From Pectobacterium aroidearum (lineage in GTDB: Bacteria; Pseudomonadota; Gammaproteobacteria; Enterobacterales; Enterobacteriaceae), in NCBI RefSeq assembly GCF_041228105.1, contig NZ_CP166097.1, forward strand, positions 1,364,001 through 1,428,000: a DNA stretch of 64,000 nucleotides, given 5' to 3'. The translations under genes were made by a program, and so were the position numbers. The number at the start of each line of letters is the position of its first letter. Position 1 is the stretch's first letter. Under the pieces are notes generated by a model. It saw only the letters and a program-made list of their open reading frames with translations, did no database searches and had not been told where the DNA came from. Shown piece by piece: positions 37,848 through 48,616 of this stretch.

Positions 37848-38627
37848 ATGGTGGTGTCTCTATCACGGAGAATAGCGTTATTACAGGGAGCGTACTGGCT
37901 GAGTGGTCTGCTTGTGGTGCTGTTGCTGACGGGGTGTGTGTATTCGCCTCAGGGTGCGACAAATCCAGCGATCGCTCAAACCCGTTTGCAGTTGGGGCTG
38001 GCGTATCTGGCGCATAATAATCTGGATTCAGCTCGGCAGAATCTTGAAAAGGCGGTGGCGATTGCTCCGCTGGATTATCGAACACAATTGGGGATGGCGC
38101 TCTACGAGCAGCGGATAGGTGAAAACCGTCTTGCCGAACAACGCTATCAGCATGTGTTGAACATGGCGCCGGAAAATGGCAGCGTCATGAATAATTACGG
38201 TGCGTTTCTGTGTAGTTTAGGGCAGTATGTAGCGGCGCAGCGACAGTTTAGTGCGGCTGCACAACTTCCTGATTACAGTCAGGTTGCTGATGCGTTGGAA
38301 AATGCGGGATACTGCTTTTTCAATGCCGGGCAGAGTGAAAATGCGCGCAATTTATTAAGCCGGGCGCTGAGATATGACCCGACGAAAGGCAGTGCCTTGC
38401 TGGCGGAAGCAAACAAACAGTTTGATGCCGGGAAAAATGAGCAAGCGCGGCTGCTGCTTGATGTTTATCAGCATAGTCTTCCGGCCAGTGCCGAAAGCTT
38501 ATGGTTACAGATTCGTTTCGCCGCGTTGGCGGGCCATGATGGCGATAAAGAACGTTATGGCAACGTGCTGGCGCGAAGTTTTCCACAATCTAAACAGTAC
38601 CAGCATTTCTTAGCTAATGAATACTGA
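37848..38627 (+). CDS. pilW: TPR lipoprotein PilW/PilF-like
   Basis: Predicted outer-membrane lipoprotein with a lipobox (LLLTGCVYS) and a series of TPR repeats ([60 protein letters not shown]). It matches the type IV pilus stability/secretin-pilot family PilW/PilF. It overlaps the rodZ start by 11 bp, so translation is coupled. This gene is absent between rlmN and rodZ in E. coli but present here; whether type IV pili are made cannot be told from the window. Confidence 0.88.
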   Translation: MVVSLSRRIALLQGAYWLSGLLVVLLLTGCVYSPQGATNPAIAQTRLQLGLAYLAHNNLDSARQNLEKAVAIAPLDYRTQLGMALYEQRIGENRLAEQRYQHVLNMAPENGSVMNNYGAFLCSLGQYVAAQRQFSAAAQLPDYSQVADALENAGYCFFNAGQSENARNLLSRALRYDPTKGSALLAEANKQFDAGKNEQARLLLDVYQHSLPASAESLWLQIRFAALAGHDGDKERYGNVLARSFPQSKQYQHFLANEY

Positions 38628-39621
38628 AGCCACCCAAGATACAACAGAAGCAAAACTACCCGGTGAACGTCTGCGTGAGGCGCGTGAACGCCTTGGATTT
38701 ACCCAGCAAACTATTGCCGAGCGTTTGTGCCTTAAAATCTCCACCGTTCGTGATATTGAAGACGGTACAACGCCTGCCGATTTAGCGCCGACCTTTTTGC
38801 GCGGCTATGTCCGTTCTTATGCCAAGCTGGTTCATTTACCCGAAGATGAACTGCTTCCCGCTGTGGATAAACAGGCGATACCTAAAACGATCTCTGTCTC
38901 GCCAATGCAGAGTTTTTCGCTGAAAAAAAGCCGCAAAAAGCGTGATGGCTGGTTGATGACAATCACCTGGCTGGTCGTGCTGGTTGTTCTGGGGCTGACG
39001 GGCGCATGGTGGTGGCAAAACCATCAGGCTCAGCAGGCGGAAATCAACAGCATGGTCGATCACGCTAGTTCGATGCAGGCACAAACGGAAGGGCAGCCCG
39101 TTCCGCTGATGGACAACAGCGCACCGCAGGAAACGGCGACACCGAATTCTGCTGCGGCACCCGCTTCTACGCCAGTCGACCTGTCTGCGACTGTCACGGC
39201 GACACCTTCAACGCCTTCTTCTGTTTCCTCAACGACGCCGTCAACGGCACCTTCCAGCCAATCGCCTTCACAGGCAAATACTGCACAGCATCAGACTGCG
39301 GGTAATGGGCTGTTAGGCGCTGGGGCAGTCGCCCCCGCTGCGGGTACGGTAGCGGAGAGCAATCCGGTCCCTGCAGCCCATGCATTGGTTATGACTTTCA
39401 CGGCCGATTGCTGGCTGGAAGTGACGGATGCCAGTGGCAAGAAACTGTTCAGCGGCATGCAACGTAACGGCGGCACGCTGAATCTGGATGGTCAGTCGCC
39501 CTATAAACTTAAAATTGGCGCACCTGCTGCGGTACAGATTCAATTTCAAGGCAAGCCGGTTGATTTAAGCCGCTTTGTGCGCAGTAATCAGGTCGCACGC
39601 CTGACGCTGACCGCAGAATAA
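38617..39621 (+). CDS. rodZ: Cell-shape protein RodZ
   Basis: Bitopic inner-membrane protein that links MreB filaments to the elongation machinery. N-terminal cytosolic HTH ([33 protein letters not shown]), one TM helix at about 112-132 ([20 protein letters not shown]), a long periplasmic Pro/Ser/Thr-rich linker and a C-terminal beta domain ([22 protein letters not shown]). 334 aa is normal. Overlaps pilW. Confidence 0.96.
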   Translation: MNTEATQDTTEAKLPGERLREARERLGFTQQTIAERLCLKISTVRDIEDGTTPADLAPTFLRGYVRSYAKLVHLPEDELLPAVDKQAIPKTISVSPMQSFSLKKSRKKRDGWLMTITWLVVLVVLGLTGAWWWQNHQAQQAEINSMVDHASSMQAQTEGQPVPLMDNSAPQETATPNSAAAPASTPVDLSATVTATPSTPSSVSSTTPSTAPSSQSPSQANTAQHQTAGNGLLGAGAVAPAAGTVAESNPVPAAHALVMTFTADCWLEVTDASGKKLFSGMQRNGGTLNLDGQSPYKLKIGAPAAVQIQFQGKPVDLSRFVRSNQVARLTLTAE

Positions 39622-39661
39622 CGTGTTGTTCAGGTAAGACTGCAATGTTGGAGATGAAGTA

Positions 39662-40783
39662 ATGCATAACGCTGCACCCATAACCCGTCGAAAATCAAAA
39701 CGGATTTACGTCGGCAAGGTGCCTGTAGGTGATGGTGCGCCGATTGCGGTGCAATCCATGACCAACACCCGAACCACCGACGTTGAAGCTACCGTCAATC
39801 AAATCAGATCGCTGGAACGTGTTGGCGTCGATATTGTTCGCGTCTCCGTGCCAACGATGGACGCGGCGGAAGCCTTTAAGCTTATAAAACAGCAGGTGAA
39901 TGTCCCGCTCGTCGCCGACATTCACTTTGACTACCGCATCGCGCTGAAAGTCGCGGAATACGGCGTCGACTGTCTGCGCATCAACCCCGGTAATATTGGT
40001 AATGAAGAGCGTATTCGCTCGGTTGTCGATTGTGCGCGTTACAACAATATCCCGATCCGTATTGGCGTGAACGGCGGTTCGTTGGAAAAAGATTTGCAGG
40101 AAAAATACGGCGAACCAACGCCGGAAGCGCTGTTGGAATCGGCGATGCGCCATGTCGATATCCTCGACCGCCTGAATTTCGATCAGTTTAAAGTCAGCGT
40201 TAAAGCCTCGGATGTTTTTCTGGCAGTGCAATCCTATCGCCTGCTGGCAGCGCGTATCGATCAGCCGCTGCACCTTGGTATTACCGAAGCTGGTGGCGCA
40301 CGTAGCGGCGCGGTGAAATCGGCTATTGGCCTCGGTCTGCTACTGTCCGAAGGCATTGGCGACACGCTGCGTATTTCACTGGCGGCCGATCCGGTTGAGG
40401 AAGTGAAAGTCGGCTTCGATATCCTGAAGTCACTGCGCATTCGTTCACGCGGAATCAACTTTATTGCTTGTCCAACCTGTTCCCGTCAGGAATTTGACGT
40501 GATCGGGACGGTGAACGCGCTGGAACAACGGTTGGAAGACATTATCACGCCGATGGATGTGTCGATTATCGGTTGCGTGGTGAATGGTCCCGGTGAAGCG
40601 CTGGTGTCGACCATTGGCGTCACTGGTGGACATAACAAGAGTGGCTTCTATGAAGACGGCGTGCGGCAGAGAGAGCGCTTCGATAACGAACAGATGATCG
40701 ATCAGTTAGAAGCCAAGATCCGCGCGAAAGCCTCCATGATGGACGAAAATCAGCGTATTACCGTCAATCTGGTGGATAAATAA
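39662..40783 (+). CDS. ispG: 4-hydroxy-3-methylbut-2-enyl diphosphate synthase IspG
   Basis: Fe-S enzyme of the MEP isoprenoid pathway that makes HMBPP. Cluster ligands are in [11 protein letters not shown] and [10 protein letters not shown] (with the Glu ligand). 373 aa, matching E. coli IspG. GGAG is located about 7 bases before the ATG; it follows rodZ by 40 bp in the same operon. A GTGGCGG/CCGCCAC hairpin lies just after it (40794-40811). Confidence 0.97.
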   Translation: MHNAAPITRRKSKRIYVGKVPVGDGAPIAVQSMTNTRTTDVEATVNQIRSLERVGVDIVRVSVPTMDAAEAFKLIKQQVNVPLVADIHFDYRIALKVAEYGVDCLRINPGNIGNEERIRSVVDCARYNNIPIRIGVNGGSLEKDLQEKYGEPTPEALLESAMRHVDILDRLNFDQFKVSVKASDVFLAVQSYRLLAARIDQPLHLGITEAGGARSGAVKSAIGLGLLLSEGIGDTLRISLAADPVEEVKVGFDILKSLRIRSRGINFIACPTCSRQEFDVIGTVNALEQRLEDIITPMDVSIIGCVVNGPGEALVSTIGVTGGHNKSGFYEDGVRQRERFDNEQMIDQLEAKIRAKASMMDENQRITVNLVDK

Positions 40784-40920
40784 CCTTGACGGTGTGGCGG
40801 TATGCCGCCACCCGCATAATTCACGATTCCTGAACCCGATGGGGACGCCCCGCATTGAAGATGCGACGGCAATCCTTCTATAATCGGGTTTATTTTTTGA
40901 AAAACGCATAGAGAACTGAC

Positions 40921-42195
40921 GTGGCAAAAAATATTCAAGCCATCCGTGGCATGAACGATTACCTGCCAGCCGAAACGGCATTGTGGCAGCGTATTGAAAA
41001 CAGCCTGAAACAGGTGCTCAGCGGCTACGGCTATAATGAAATTCGTTTGCCGATTGTCGAGCAAACGCCGCTGTTTAAGCGCGCTATCGGTGAAGTGACC
41101 GATGTCGTCGAAAAAGAGATGTATACCTTTGACGATCGCAATGGCGACAGTCTGACTCTGCGTCCGGAAGGGACGGCAGGCTGCGTCCGCGCCGGTATTG
41201 AGCACGGTATTCTCTATAATCAGGAACAGCGCCTGTGGTATGTCGGTCCGATGTTCCGCTACGAGCGTCCGCAGAAAGGGCGTTATCGCCAGTTCCATCA
41301 GTTGGGTTGTGAAGTGTTTGGTCTGCAAGGGCCGGATATCGACGCCGAATTGATCCTGATGACGGCTCGCTGGTGGCGGGTGCTGGGCATTGCCGATCAT
41401 GTGAAGCTGGAATTGAACTCGATCGGTTCATTAGACGCGCGCGCGCGCTATCGTGAAGCGCTGGTCGCGTTCCTCGAACAGCATAAAGATCAGTTGGATG
41501 AAGACTGCCTGCGCCGGATGTACACCAACCCGTTGCGCGTTCTGGATACGAAAAATCCGCAGATTCAGGTTCTGCTGAACGACGCGCCAGTGCTGACGGA
41601 CTATCTGGATGACGAATCGCGTGAGCACTTTGAAGCGTTGGGTGAACTTTTAACGCAGTCTGGTATCCCATATACCGTTAATCCGCGTCTGGTTCGTGGT
41701 TTGGATTACTATAACCGCACGGTATTTGAATGGGTCACCACCAGTCTGGGCGCGCAGGGCACGGTCTGTGCCGGTGGGCGTTATGATGGTATGGTGGAAC
41801 AACTAGGCGGGCATGCAACGCCAGCGGTCGGTTTTGCGATGGGGCTGGAGCGTCTGGTTCTGCTGGTTCAATCTGTGAACCCAGATTTCAAAGCTCAGCC
41901 AGGTGTGGATGTTTATCTGATTTCTTCCGGTGCGGGAACGCAGGTTGCTGCAATGCAGCTGGCGGAGAAATTACGTGATGCGCTACCGCAGTTGAAACTG
42001 ATGACCAACTACGGCGGTGGCAACTTTAAGAAACAGTTCGCTCGCGCGGATAAATGGGGCGCTCGCGTCGCATTGGTATTAGGCGAAAATGAAGTGGCGG
42101 CTGGTCAGGTTGTGGTTAAAAACCTGAGCAATGGCGAGCAGGATACATTGGCACAGGCCGACGTCGCATCGCGGCTGGCAACGTTACTGGATTGA
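40921..42195 (+). CDS. hisS: Histidyl-tRNA synthetase
   Basis: Class II aminoacyl-tRNA synthetase, homodimer. Motif 2 is [18 protein letters not shown], the histidine-binding segment [14 protein letters not shown], and motif 3 GFAMGLERL; a C-terminal anticodon-binding domain follows. The start is GTG 40921 ([16 protein letters not shown]). 424 aa. yfgM follows after 13 bp. Confidence 0.97.
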   Translation: MAKNIQAIRGMNDYLPAETALWQRIENSLKQVLSGYGYNEIRLPIVEQTPLFKRAIGEVTDVVEKEMYTFDDRNGDSLTLRPEGTAGCVRAGIEHGILYNQEQRLWYVGPMFRYERPQKGRYRQFHQLGCEVFGLQGPDIDAELILMTARWWRVLGIADHVKLELNSIGSLDARARYREALVAFLEQHKDQLDEDCLRRMYTNPLRVLDTKNPQIQVLLNDAPVLTDYLDDESREHFEALGELLTQSGIPYTVNPRLVRGLDYYNRTVFEWVTTSLGAQGTVCAGGRYDGMVEQLGGHATPAVGFAMGLERLVLLVQSVNPDFKAQPGVDVYLISSGAGTQVAAMQLAEKLRDALPQLKLMTNYGGGNFKKQFARADKWGARVALVLGENEVAAGQVVVKNLSNGEQDTLAQADVASRLATLLD

Positions 42196-42208
42196 GGAGA
42201 GAGACACC

Positions 42209-42829
42209 GTGGAAGTCTATACCACAGAGAATGAACAGGTTGATGCACTACGTCGTTTCCTCGCGGAGAACGGAAAGGCGTTAGTGGTCGGTGTTGTGCT
42301 GGGTGTTGGCGCACTGGTTGGCTGGCGTTTCTGGCAAAACCACCAAAATGATAGCGTGATGGCGGCGTCCGCATCCTATCAGCAGGTGACGGAGCAACTG
42401 GCTGAAGGCAAAACCGACGCGATTGCGGCAACAGAGAAATTTACGGCTGAGAATAAAAACGCCTATGGCGCGCTGGCTTCTCTGGAATTGGCTCGTCATT
42501 ACGTTGATCTGAAAGATTTTGCAAAAGCAGAACAGCAATTGGTACAGGCGCTGTCGCAGACGAAAGATGCCGACCTGCTGGCGGTGGTGAACCTGCGTCT
42601 GGCGCGGGTTCAGCTACAAGAAAACAAAGCGGATGACGCGCTGAAAACGCTGGATGCCATCAAGCTGGAAGGCTGGGCGTCACAGGCTGCGGAAGTTCGT
42701 GGCGATATTCTGGCGAGCAAAGGGGATAATCAGGCTGCGCGTGATGCCTACAACAAAGGGTTGTCTTCCAATCCATCGCAGGCACAGCAAGCGTTACTGC
42801 GCATGAAACTGAATAACCTGTCCAGCTAA
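42209..42829 (+). CDS. yfgM: Periplasmic/membrane chaperone YfgM
   Basis: Single-pass inner-membrane protein with a periplasmic TPR-like domain; in E. coli it links to the Sec translocon with PpiD and to RcsB. TM at about residues 22-42 (ALVVGVVLGVGALVGWRFW), then helical repeats (AYGALASLELARHYVDLKDFAKAEQQL). GTG 42209 (MEVYTTENEQVDALRRF) is chosen by homology and AGGAGAGA upstream; 206 aa. bamB follows after 10 bp. Confidence 0.95.
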   Translation: MEVYTTENEQVDALRRFLAENGKALVVGVVLGVGALVGWRFWQNHQNDSVMAASASYQQVTEQLAEGKTDAIAATEKFTAENKNAYGALASLELARHYVDLKDFAKAEQQLVQALSQTKDADLLAVVNLRLARVQLQENKADDALKTLDAIKLEGWASQAAEVRGDILASKGDNQAARDAYNKGLSSNPSQAQQALLRMKLNNLSS

Positions 42830-42839
42830 GAGGAATTCC

Positions 42840-44021
42840 ATGCAATTGCGTAAAACACTGTTGGTAGGACTGGTTTCTGTTGCCCTGCTGAGCGGATGCT
42901 CGCTGTTTAACAGCGAAGAAGATGTCGTCACTATGTCTCCACTGCCGCAGGTGGAAAACCAGTTCACGCCAACCAAGGTGTGGAACAGCTCGGTTGGGAG
43001 TGGTATTGGCGAGTTTTACTCCAATCTTCATCCCGCATGGCAGGATAACCGCGTTTTTGCCGCCGATCGTCGTGGTACCGTGAAAGCGATGGATCTGAGT
43101 GACGGCAAAGAGATTTGGCGCGCCGATCTGTCTGAGAAGACCAATTTCTTCTCCCGCAATAATCCGGCGCTGCTGTCTGGTGGCGTAACGGTTTCTGGCA
43201 ACCACGTCTATGTTGGTAGTGAAAAGGCGCAGGTCTATGCGCTGAATGCAGAAGATGGTACGCCAGTATGGCAGACGAAAGTGGCAGGCGAAGCGCTGTC
43301 TCGCCCTGTCGTCAGCGACGGTGTGGTGCTGATTCACACCGGCAACGGCATGTTGCAGGCATTGAATGAAGCGGATGGCGCTATCAAATGGAGCGTCAAC
43401 TTGGATATGCCAACGCTGTCACTGCGTGGTGAATCTGCCCCGACGACCGCATTTGGTGCGGCGATTGTGGGTGGTGACAACGGTCGTGTAAACGCCGTGA
43501 TGATCAATCAGGGTCAGCTTATCTGGCAGCAGCGTATTTCACAGCCGAGTGGCGCGACCGAAATCGATCGTCTGAACGATGTCGATACGACACCGGTTGT
43601 CGCGGGCGAAGTGGTTTACGCGTTGGGTTACAATGGCAACATGACCGCGCTGGATCTGCGTTCCGGTCAGATTCTGTGGAAACGTGAACTGGGCTCAGTG
43701 CATGATTTCATCATCGACGGCGACCGCATCTACCTGGTCGATCAGGACGATCGCGTTGTTGCATTGAACACTAACGGTGGAGTGAGCCTGTGGCGTCAAA
43801 GCGATCTGCTGCACCGTAACTTAACGGCACCGGCGCTGTATAACGGCTATCTGGTAGTGGGCGATGCCGAAGGTTATCTGCACTGGCTGAATACCGCGGA
43901 TGGTCGTTTCGTGGCGCAGCAAAAAGTGGATAGCTCTGGCTTCCTCGGCAAGCCTGTAGTTGCCAGCGACAAGCTGCTAATTCAGGCGAAAAACGGTGAT
44001 GTCTACGCGTTCACCCGCTAG
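42840..44021 (+). CDS. bamB: Outer membrane assembly lipoprotein BamB
   Basis: Lipoprotein of the BAM complex that inserts beta-barrel proteins into the outer membrane. Lipobox LLSGCSLF, then an eight-bladed beta-propeller of PQQ-like repeats (VKAMDLSDGKEIWRADL, VYALNAEDGTPVWQTKV, MTALDLRSGQILWKREL). 393 aa. Its start is near AGAGGAATTCC. A terminator follows. Confidence 0.96.
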   Translation: MQLRKTLLVGLVSVALLSGCSLFNSEEDVVTMSPLPQVENQFTPTKVWNSSVGSGIGEFYSNLHPAWQDNRVFAADRRGTVKAMDLSDGKEIWRADLSEKTNFFSRNNPALLSGGVTVSGNHVYVGSEKAQVYALNAEDGTPVWQTKVAGEALSRPVVSDGVVLIHTGNGMLQALNEADGAIKWSVNLDMPTLSLRGESAPTTAFGAAIVGGDNGRVNAVMINQGQLIWQQRISQPSGATEIDRLNDVDTTPVVAGEVVYALGYNGNMTALDLRSGQILWKRELGSVHDFIIDGDRIYLVDQDDRVVALNTNGGVSLWRQSDLLHRNLTAPALYNGYLVVGDAEGYLHWLNTADGRFVAQQKVDSSGFLGKPVVASDKLLIQAKNGDVYAFTR

Positions 44022-44087
44022 GTAACCCCTGTTTAATTTGGATCGCGACGTTTTTAGGCGCGTTCCCACTTTTGAATGTGTTACCAC

Positions 44088-44126
44088 AACGGCTCCTGAC
44101 ACTATCAGGGGCCGTTTCGTCTTTTT
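44088..44126 (+). terminator. Terminator of the hisS-yfgM-bamB operon
   Basis: 12-bp stem AACGGCTCCTGA/TCAGGGGCCGTT with one wobble and a CACTA loop, followed by TCGTCTTTTT. It separates bamB from der. Confidence 0.88.
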
Positions 44127-44183
44127 ATCGTCAGCGAGTATTTCGCTGTAACGTATTGAAATATAAGTAATGAGGTTGTAACA

Positions 44184-45671
44184 ATGATACCTGTCGTCGC
44201 GCTGGTCGGGCGCCCGAATGTGGGGAAATCCACGCTATTTAACCGCTTAACGCGCACTCGTGATGCATTGGTGGCGGATTTCCCTGGGCTGACTCGTGAC
44301 CGCAAGTATGGTCGTGCAGAAGTGGAAGGGCATGAATTTATTATCGTCGATACCGGTGGGATCGACGGTACAGAAGACGGTGTGGAAACGCGTATGGCCG
44401 GTCAATCGCTGGTGGCGATTGAAGAAGCGGATATCGTGCTGTTCATGGTCGATGCCCGTGCGGGATTGATGCCTGCGGATGAAGGCATTGCCAAGCATTT
44501 GCGCAGCCGTGAAAAAACGACGGTGCTGGTTGCGAACAAAACTGATGGTCTTGACCCGGATATGGTCACGGCAGATTTCTACTCGCTCGGAATGGGGGAA
44601 GTGTACCCGATTGCCGCGTCTCACGGTCGCGGCGTCACGTCGTTGCTGGAAACAGTTTTGCTGCCGTTTGTACAAGATGAAATAGAAGAGCCTGTTGAGT
44701 TAAGCGAAGAAGAAGAGAACGCAGCTTACTGGGCAGCGTTAGAAGCGGACGAGCAGGCTAGCGAAGAAGAAGCAGAAGACGATTTCAATCCTGAAGATTT
44801 GCCAATCAAACTGGCGATTGTCGGGCGTCCGAATGTGGGTAAGTCCACGCTCACTAACCGTATTCTGGGCGAAGAGCGCGTGGTGGTGTTCGACATGCCG
44901 GGCACGACGCGTGACAGTATCTACATCCCAATGGTGCGCGACGAACGCGAATACGTTCTGATTGATACCGCTGGGGTACGTAAGCGCGGCAAAGTGACGG
45001 AAACGGTAGAAAAATTCTCCGTTATCAAAACGTTGCAAGCGATTGAAGATGCCAACGTGGTGCTGCTGGTTATCGACGCGCGTGAAGGTATTTCCGATCA
45101 AGATCTCTCGCTGCTGGGCTTTATCCTCAATAGTGGGCGCTCACTGGTGATCGTGGTGAACAAATGGGATGGCCTGTCGCAGGAAGTGCGTGAGCAGGTG
45201 AAAGAGACGTTGGATCTGCGTCTCGGCTTTATCGACTTTGCCCGTATTCACTTCATTTCTGCGTTACATGGCAGCGGCGTGGGTAACCTGTTTGAGTCCG
45301 TAACCGAAGCCTATGCGTGCGCCACTCGTCGCGTGAGTACGGCTATGTTGACCCGTATCATGCAGATGGCATCAGACGATCACCAGCCGCCTCTGGTGCG
45401 CGGCCGTCGCGTGAAGCTGAAATATGCGCATGCCGGTGGTTATAACCCGCCGATTGTAGTGATTCACGGGAATCAGGTGAAAGACCTGCCGGATTCTTAC
45501 AAGCGCTATCTGATGAACTACTATCGCCGTTCGCTGGACGTAATGGGCACGCCGATTCGTATCCAGTTTAAAGAAGGGGAAAACCCTTTCGCAGACAAGC
45601 GCAACACGCTGACACCAAACCAGCTACGCAAGCGTAAGCGTTTGATGTCACACATTAAAAAAGGTAAGTAA
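44184..45671 (+). CDS. der: Ribosome assembly GTPase Der (EngA)
   Basis: Tandem-GTPase protein needed for 50S subunit maturation. Two P-loops are present ([14 protein letters not shown] near residue 8 and [14 protein letters not shown] near 212), each with DxxG and NKxD motifs (NKTD, NKWD), separated by an acidic linker, with a C-terminal KH-like domain. 495 aa. Followed by a strong terminator. Confidence 0.98.
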   Translation: MIPVVALVGRPNVGKSTLFNRLTRTRDALVADFPGLTRDRKYGRAEVEGHEFIIVDTGGIDGTEDGVETRMAGQSLVAIEEADIVLFMVDARAGLMPADEGIAKHLRSREKTTVLVANKTDGLDPDMVTADFYSLGMGEVYPIAASHGRGVTSLLETVLLPFVQDEIEEPVELSEEEENAAYWAALEADEQASEEEAEDDFNPEDLPIKLAIVGRPNVGKSTLTNRILGEERVVVFDMPGTTRDSIYIPMVRDEREYVLIDTAGVRKRGKVTETVEKFSVIKTLQAIEDANVVLLVIDAREGISDQDLSLLGFILNSGRSLVIVVNKWDGLSQEVREQVKETLDLRLGFIDFARIHFISALHGSGVGNLFESVTEAYACATRRVSTAMLTRIMQMASDDHQPPLVRGRRVKLKYAHAGGYNPPIVVIHGNQVKDLPDSYKRYLMNYYRRSLDVMGTPIRIQFKEGENPFADKRNTLTPNQLRKRKRLMSHIKKGK

Positions 45672-45679
45672 TTTATTAA

Positions 45680-45710
45680 CGGGGCGAATAGCGATATTCG
45701 CCCCGTTTTG
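45680..45710 (+). terminator. Terminator of der
   Basis: Perfect 11-bp stem CGGGGCGAATA/TATTCGCCCCG with a GCGA loop and TTTTG tail, 9 bp after the stop. Confidence 0.92.
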
Positions 45711-45763
45711 TCAGAGACGAAACGAATCGCCGTTAACAAAACCAATAATAATCAAGGAGAGTC

Positions 45764-46723
45764 ATGTCCTGGGAAACCTGGAGTTTTGCATTCAACGTCA
45801 CGATGCCTAATGTGATTATGTTATTGATTGGTATAGGGTTGCGTAAGATCAATCTGCTGAATGATGCGTTTTGTGATACCGCAATGCGGGTTGTATTCAA
45901 TCTTTCTCTTCCCTGCTTGCTGTTTTTTAGTGTTGCAGGTAATCACCAGTCTTTTGCAAGCCAGTGGCCGCTGGTGGTGTATGGCACGATAGGGACATTG
46001 GCGACATTTTTGCTGCTGGAAATCGCGGCGGTGAAGCTCGTCAAGGATCCAAAGGAACGCGGCATCTTTGTGCAAGGCGGGTTCCGTTCAAATACTGGCG
46101 TAATGGGGCTGGCGTTTGCGATGAGTGCTTACGGTGATGAAGGCATTGCTGTTGGCTCACTGTATTTGATGGTGACGGTGATTATGTTTAACGCACTGTC
46201 TGTTATTACGCTGACGCGCAGCTTGCAGCGACAATCGCCTGAACAGAAGATTCCGGTAAGCCAACTGCTACGGGGCATTGTGACCAATCCGCTGATTATT
46301 GGTCTGCTTCTTGGTGCGGCCTACGGGCAAAGCCAACTGCCAATGCCGAGCGTCATCAAGCAGACCGGTGGCTTTATTTCCTCAATGGCGTTGCCGCTGG
46401 CGTTATTGTGTGCCGGAGCCAGTCTGGAATGGCGCAGTATGTTTCGTTCGTCCAATGTGGCCGTGCTGTCTTCTGTGGCTAAGATATTCGTTGTGCCGGG
46501 GCTGCTCACGCTGGGCGGATGGCTTGTCGGATTTCGCGGTGTCGAGCTGGGGATTATTTTTCTGTTTTCCTCAACGCCAACCGCAGCAGGTAGCTATGCA
46601 ATGACTCGTGCGATGGGGGGAAACGCCACGCTGGCAGCGAATATTATTGGCTTGACGACGGTTGGCGCGTTTTTCATGATTGCTATTGGGCTGTACGTGC
46701 TACGTTCCCTCGGTGTGATTTAA
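45764..46723 (+). CDS. AEC-family permease (auxin efflux carrier type)
   Basis: Inner-membrane transporter of 319 aa with about ten hydrophobic segments and the AEC features FNLSLPCLLFFSVAG near the start, GGFRSNTGVMGLAFAMSAYG in the middle and FLFSSTPTAAGSYAMTRAMGGNATLAA near the end. Members move organic anions such as malonate or malate; the substrate here is unknown. AAGGAGAGTC precedes the ATG. It stands alone after der. Confidence 0.9.
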   Translation: MSWETWSFAFNVTMPNVIMLLIGIGLRKINLLNDAFCDTAMRVVFNLSLPCLLFFSVAGNHQSFASQWPLVVYGTIGTLATFLLLEIAAVKLVKDPKERGIFVQGGFRSNTGVMGLAFAMSAYGDEGIAVGSLYLMVTVIMFNALSVITLTRSLQRQSPEQKIPVSQLLRGIVTNPLIIGLLLGAAYGQSQLPMPSVIKQTGGFISSMALPLALLCAGASLEWRSMFRSSNVAVLSSVAKIFVVPGLLTLGGWLVGFRGVELGIIFLFSSTPTAAGSYAMTRAMGGNATLAANIIGLTTVGAFFMIAIGLYVLRSLGVI

Positions 46724-46768
46724 CCTCTGACCATCACGCGTTATTGGTAGCAAAATGGAGGAGAAAAG

Positions 46769-46993
46769 ATGGATGCGCTTTGTCCTGATTGTCACCACGT
46801 GATGCTGTGGCAGTCTGATGGTTCGTTCCTGTGTAAGGACTGCCAGCAGCATTATCTGCGTAAGGCGGCGTGCCCTGAATGTAACCACTTACTTCAGGAA
46901 CTGAAAGCCTGTGGCGCGGTGGATTACTTCTGCCAGCAGCACGGGATGATTTCCAAACGGCGGGTCGTGTTCAGCTATACACCTGCCGATTAA
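46769..46993 (+). CDS. yfgJ: Zinc-ribbon protein YfgJ
   Basis: 74-aa protein with paired CxxC motifs (CPDC, CKDC, CPEC) and KACGAVDYFCQQHGMISKRRV, matching E. coli YfgJ, of unknown function. A GGAGGAG site precedes the ATG. It converges on the emfourin-like gene with only 8 bp between the stops and no terminator hairpin. Confidence 0.93.
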   Translation: MDALCPDCHHVMLWQSDGSFLCKDCQQHYLRKAACPECNHLLQELKACGAVDYFCQQHGMISKRRVVFSYTPAD

Positions 46994-47001
46994 GCCTATT
47001 G

Positions 47002-47346
47002 CTACTCCTGTGCGCCGTTACGCCACAGCTCGGTCAGTTCCGGCGGCGCACGGTCTTCAGGGATCAGCAGGATAACATCGGCATACTGATTCTGCTGCGG
47101 GTGACGATAGCTGATGTGGATGCGGTAATAGAACTGGTCGCCGCGCCCCGGGCCGTCTGGTTCACCGGGGTCGCGAGCCTGAGGAAAGGCGTTACGGATC
47201 GCGTTACAAATGCGTTCCCGCTCGGATGACGTCACGCTGGCGAGCGCGAAGCGTCGCAACCCCGCCAGTTTGGGGATGAAGGCGAATCCTCCTTCACGCG
47301 CCAGCTCAATGATGGCGTCTTCGTTGAGCTCTGGCAGTGTCTTCAT
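47002..47346 (-). CDS. Emfourin-type inhibitor of the M4 protease
   Basis: Small protein (114 aa from ATG 47346) encoded right after the protealysin-like protease, with the stop and start overlapping as ATGA. Sequence MKTLPELNEDAIIELAREGGFAFIPKLAGLRRF and DQFYYRIHISY resemble emfourin, the protealysin inhibitor described in Serratia. It would keep the cytosolic protease inactive until release. Upstream codons to 47385 lie inside the protease and are not used. Confidence 0.82.
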   Translation of the reverse strand: MKTLPELNEDAIIELAREGGFAFIPKLAGLRRFALASVTSSERERICNAIRNAFPQARDPGEPDGPGRGDQFYYRIHISYRHPQQNQYADVILLIPEDRAPPELTELWRNGAQE

Positions 47347-48386
47347 AAGAACTCCTGACGAACCTCCACGCCCACGGTTTCCCACGACTGCATGACGATA
47401 TCCGCAACGGTGTTGTTAAAACGCTTAGCGGCATGTTGGATCGTATGGCGCGCGAAAATTTCGAAATCCGCATTTTGCGGCAGTGACTTATCGCACAGCG
47501 TGTCGTACCAGATGCGGCCAGCTTTTTCCCAGGAATGCCCGCCCAGCGCGATGGCTGTCAGGTAGAATGCTCGGTTGGGAATGCCGGAATTCAAGTGTAC
47601 GCCGCCGTTGTCTTCGCGCGTGTTCACATATTCACTCATATGAGAGGGCTGGGGATCGATCCCTAGCAGTTCATCATCATATGCGGTGCCTGGGTGAGAC
47701 ATCGACCGCAGCCCCATCCCGTGAATACCGTCTGCCAGCAGATCGGCACCGATAAACCAGTCCGCCTGCTCAGCGGTTTGCCCCAAATGGTACTGCTTGA
47801 CCATAGAACCAAATACATCGGAAAGTGATTCGTTCAGCGCGCCGGACTGACGAAAATAAATCAGTCCTGCTTCGTGTTCGGTAATGCCGTGAGCGAGTTC
47901 ATGCGCAACCACATCCAGCGCAATCGTGAAGCGATTAAAGATTTTGCCGTCGCCATCTCCGAATACCATCTGCTGCCCGTTCCAGAAGGCGTTCTGGTAA
48001 TCCTGACCGTAATGCACTGTGCCCGTCAGCGGCAGCCCCTCGGCGTCCAGTGAGTTACGTTGGAAAATCTTCCAGAAGAAATCATAGGTGACACCCAGAT
48101 AGTTGTAGGCTTCATCGACGGCGATATCACCGTTGCTGGGCTGGCCTTCCGCACGTACCTGCTTGCCGGGCAACTGTTGCTGCTGTTCGGCATCGTGGAT
48201 GTTGCGATTAGCCTGCCCGGCGGGTAATTTCTCATGGGGTTCCGGGCGTGGATTGTGGCTGACCATTAATGACTGAACGTGCATCAGCGTCTGTTGCGCG
48301 CAGTGGCGCTGCTCGTCTGTGCCGTTTGCAATAATGCGATGCAAAATATAAGGGGGAATCACGCTACAAATCGGTCTGGACTTCAT
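47343..48386 (-). CDS. prt1: Protealysin-like M4 metalloprotease (Prt1 type)
   Basis: Zinc neutral protease, 347 aa, like Prt1 of Erwinia carotovora and Serratia protealysin. There is no signal peptide; the short propeptide contains the PPL motif RPICSVIPPYIL that marks this subgroup. The active site is HELAH (His162, Glu163, His166) with the third zinc ligand Glu186 in GALNESLSD, and the conserved NSGIPNRAFYL. Export without a signal peptide is unexplained; related enzymes are found outside cells and act on host or bacterial proteins. AAGGAGATGAGG precedes the ATG. Confidence 0.92.
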   Translation of the reverse strand: MKSRPICSVIPPYILHRIIANGTDEQRHCAQQTLMHVQSLMVSHNPRPEPHEKLPAGQANRNIHDAEQQQQLPGKQVRAEGQPSNGDIAVDEAYNYLGVTYDFFWKIFQRNSLDAEGLPLTGTVHYGQDYQNAFWNGQQMVFGDGDGKIFNRFTIALDVVAHELAHGITEHEAGLIYFRQSGALNESLSDVFGSMVKQYHLGQTAEQADWFIGADLLADGIHGMGLRSMSHPGTAYDDELLGIDPQPSHMSEYVNTREDNGGVHLNSGIPNRAFYLTAIALGGHSWEKAGRIWYDTLCDKSLPQNADFEIFARHTIQHAAKRFNNTVADIVMQSWETVGVEVRQEFL

Positions 48387-48616
48387 ACCTCATCTCCTTG
48401 AAAACGCTCATCAGGGGTAACACAGACGATCGATAAAGCTCACTGTATTTTTATCCCATCTTGCTTCACCGCTAACATGCAGATTGAAGTATGACGGGCA
48501 TAAATTTTAGTGAGCTAAAAATGAGTATAGTTCAGATGATAGGGGCAAGAATGGGGGATCGCCGTTGTTTTAGGATAAATCCCCATCCTGTGAGTTTTAT
48601 GCCGATCGCGCGATTT

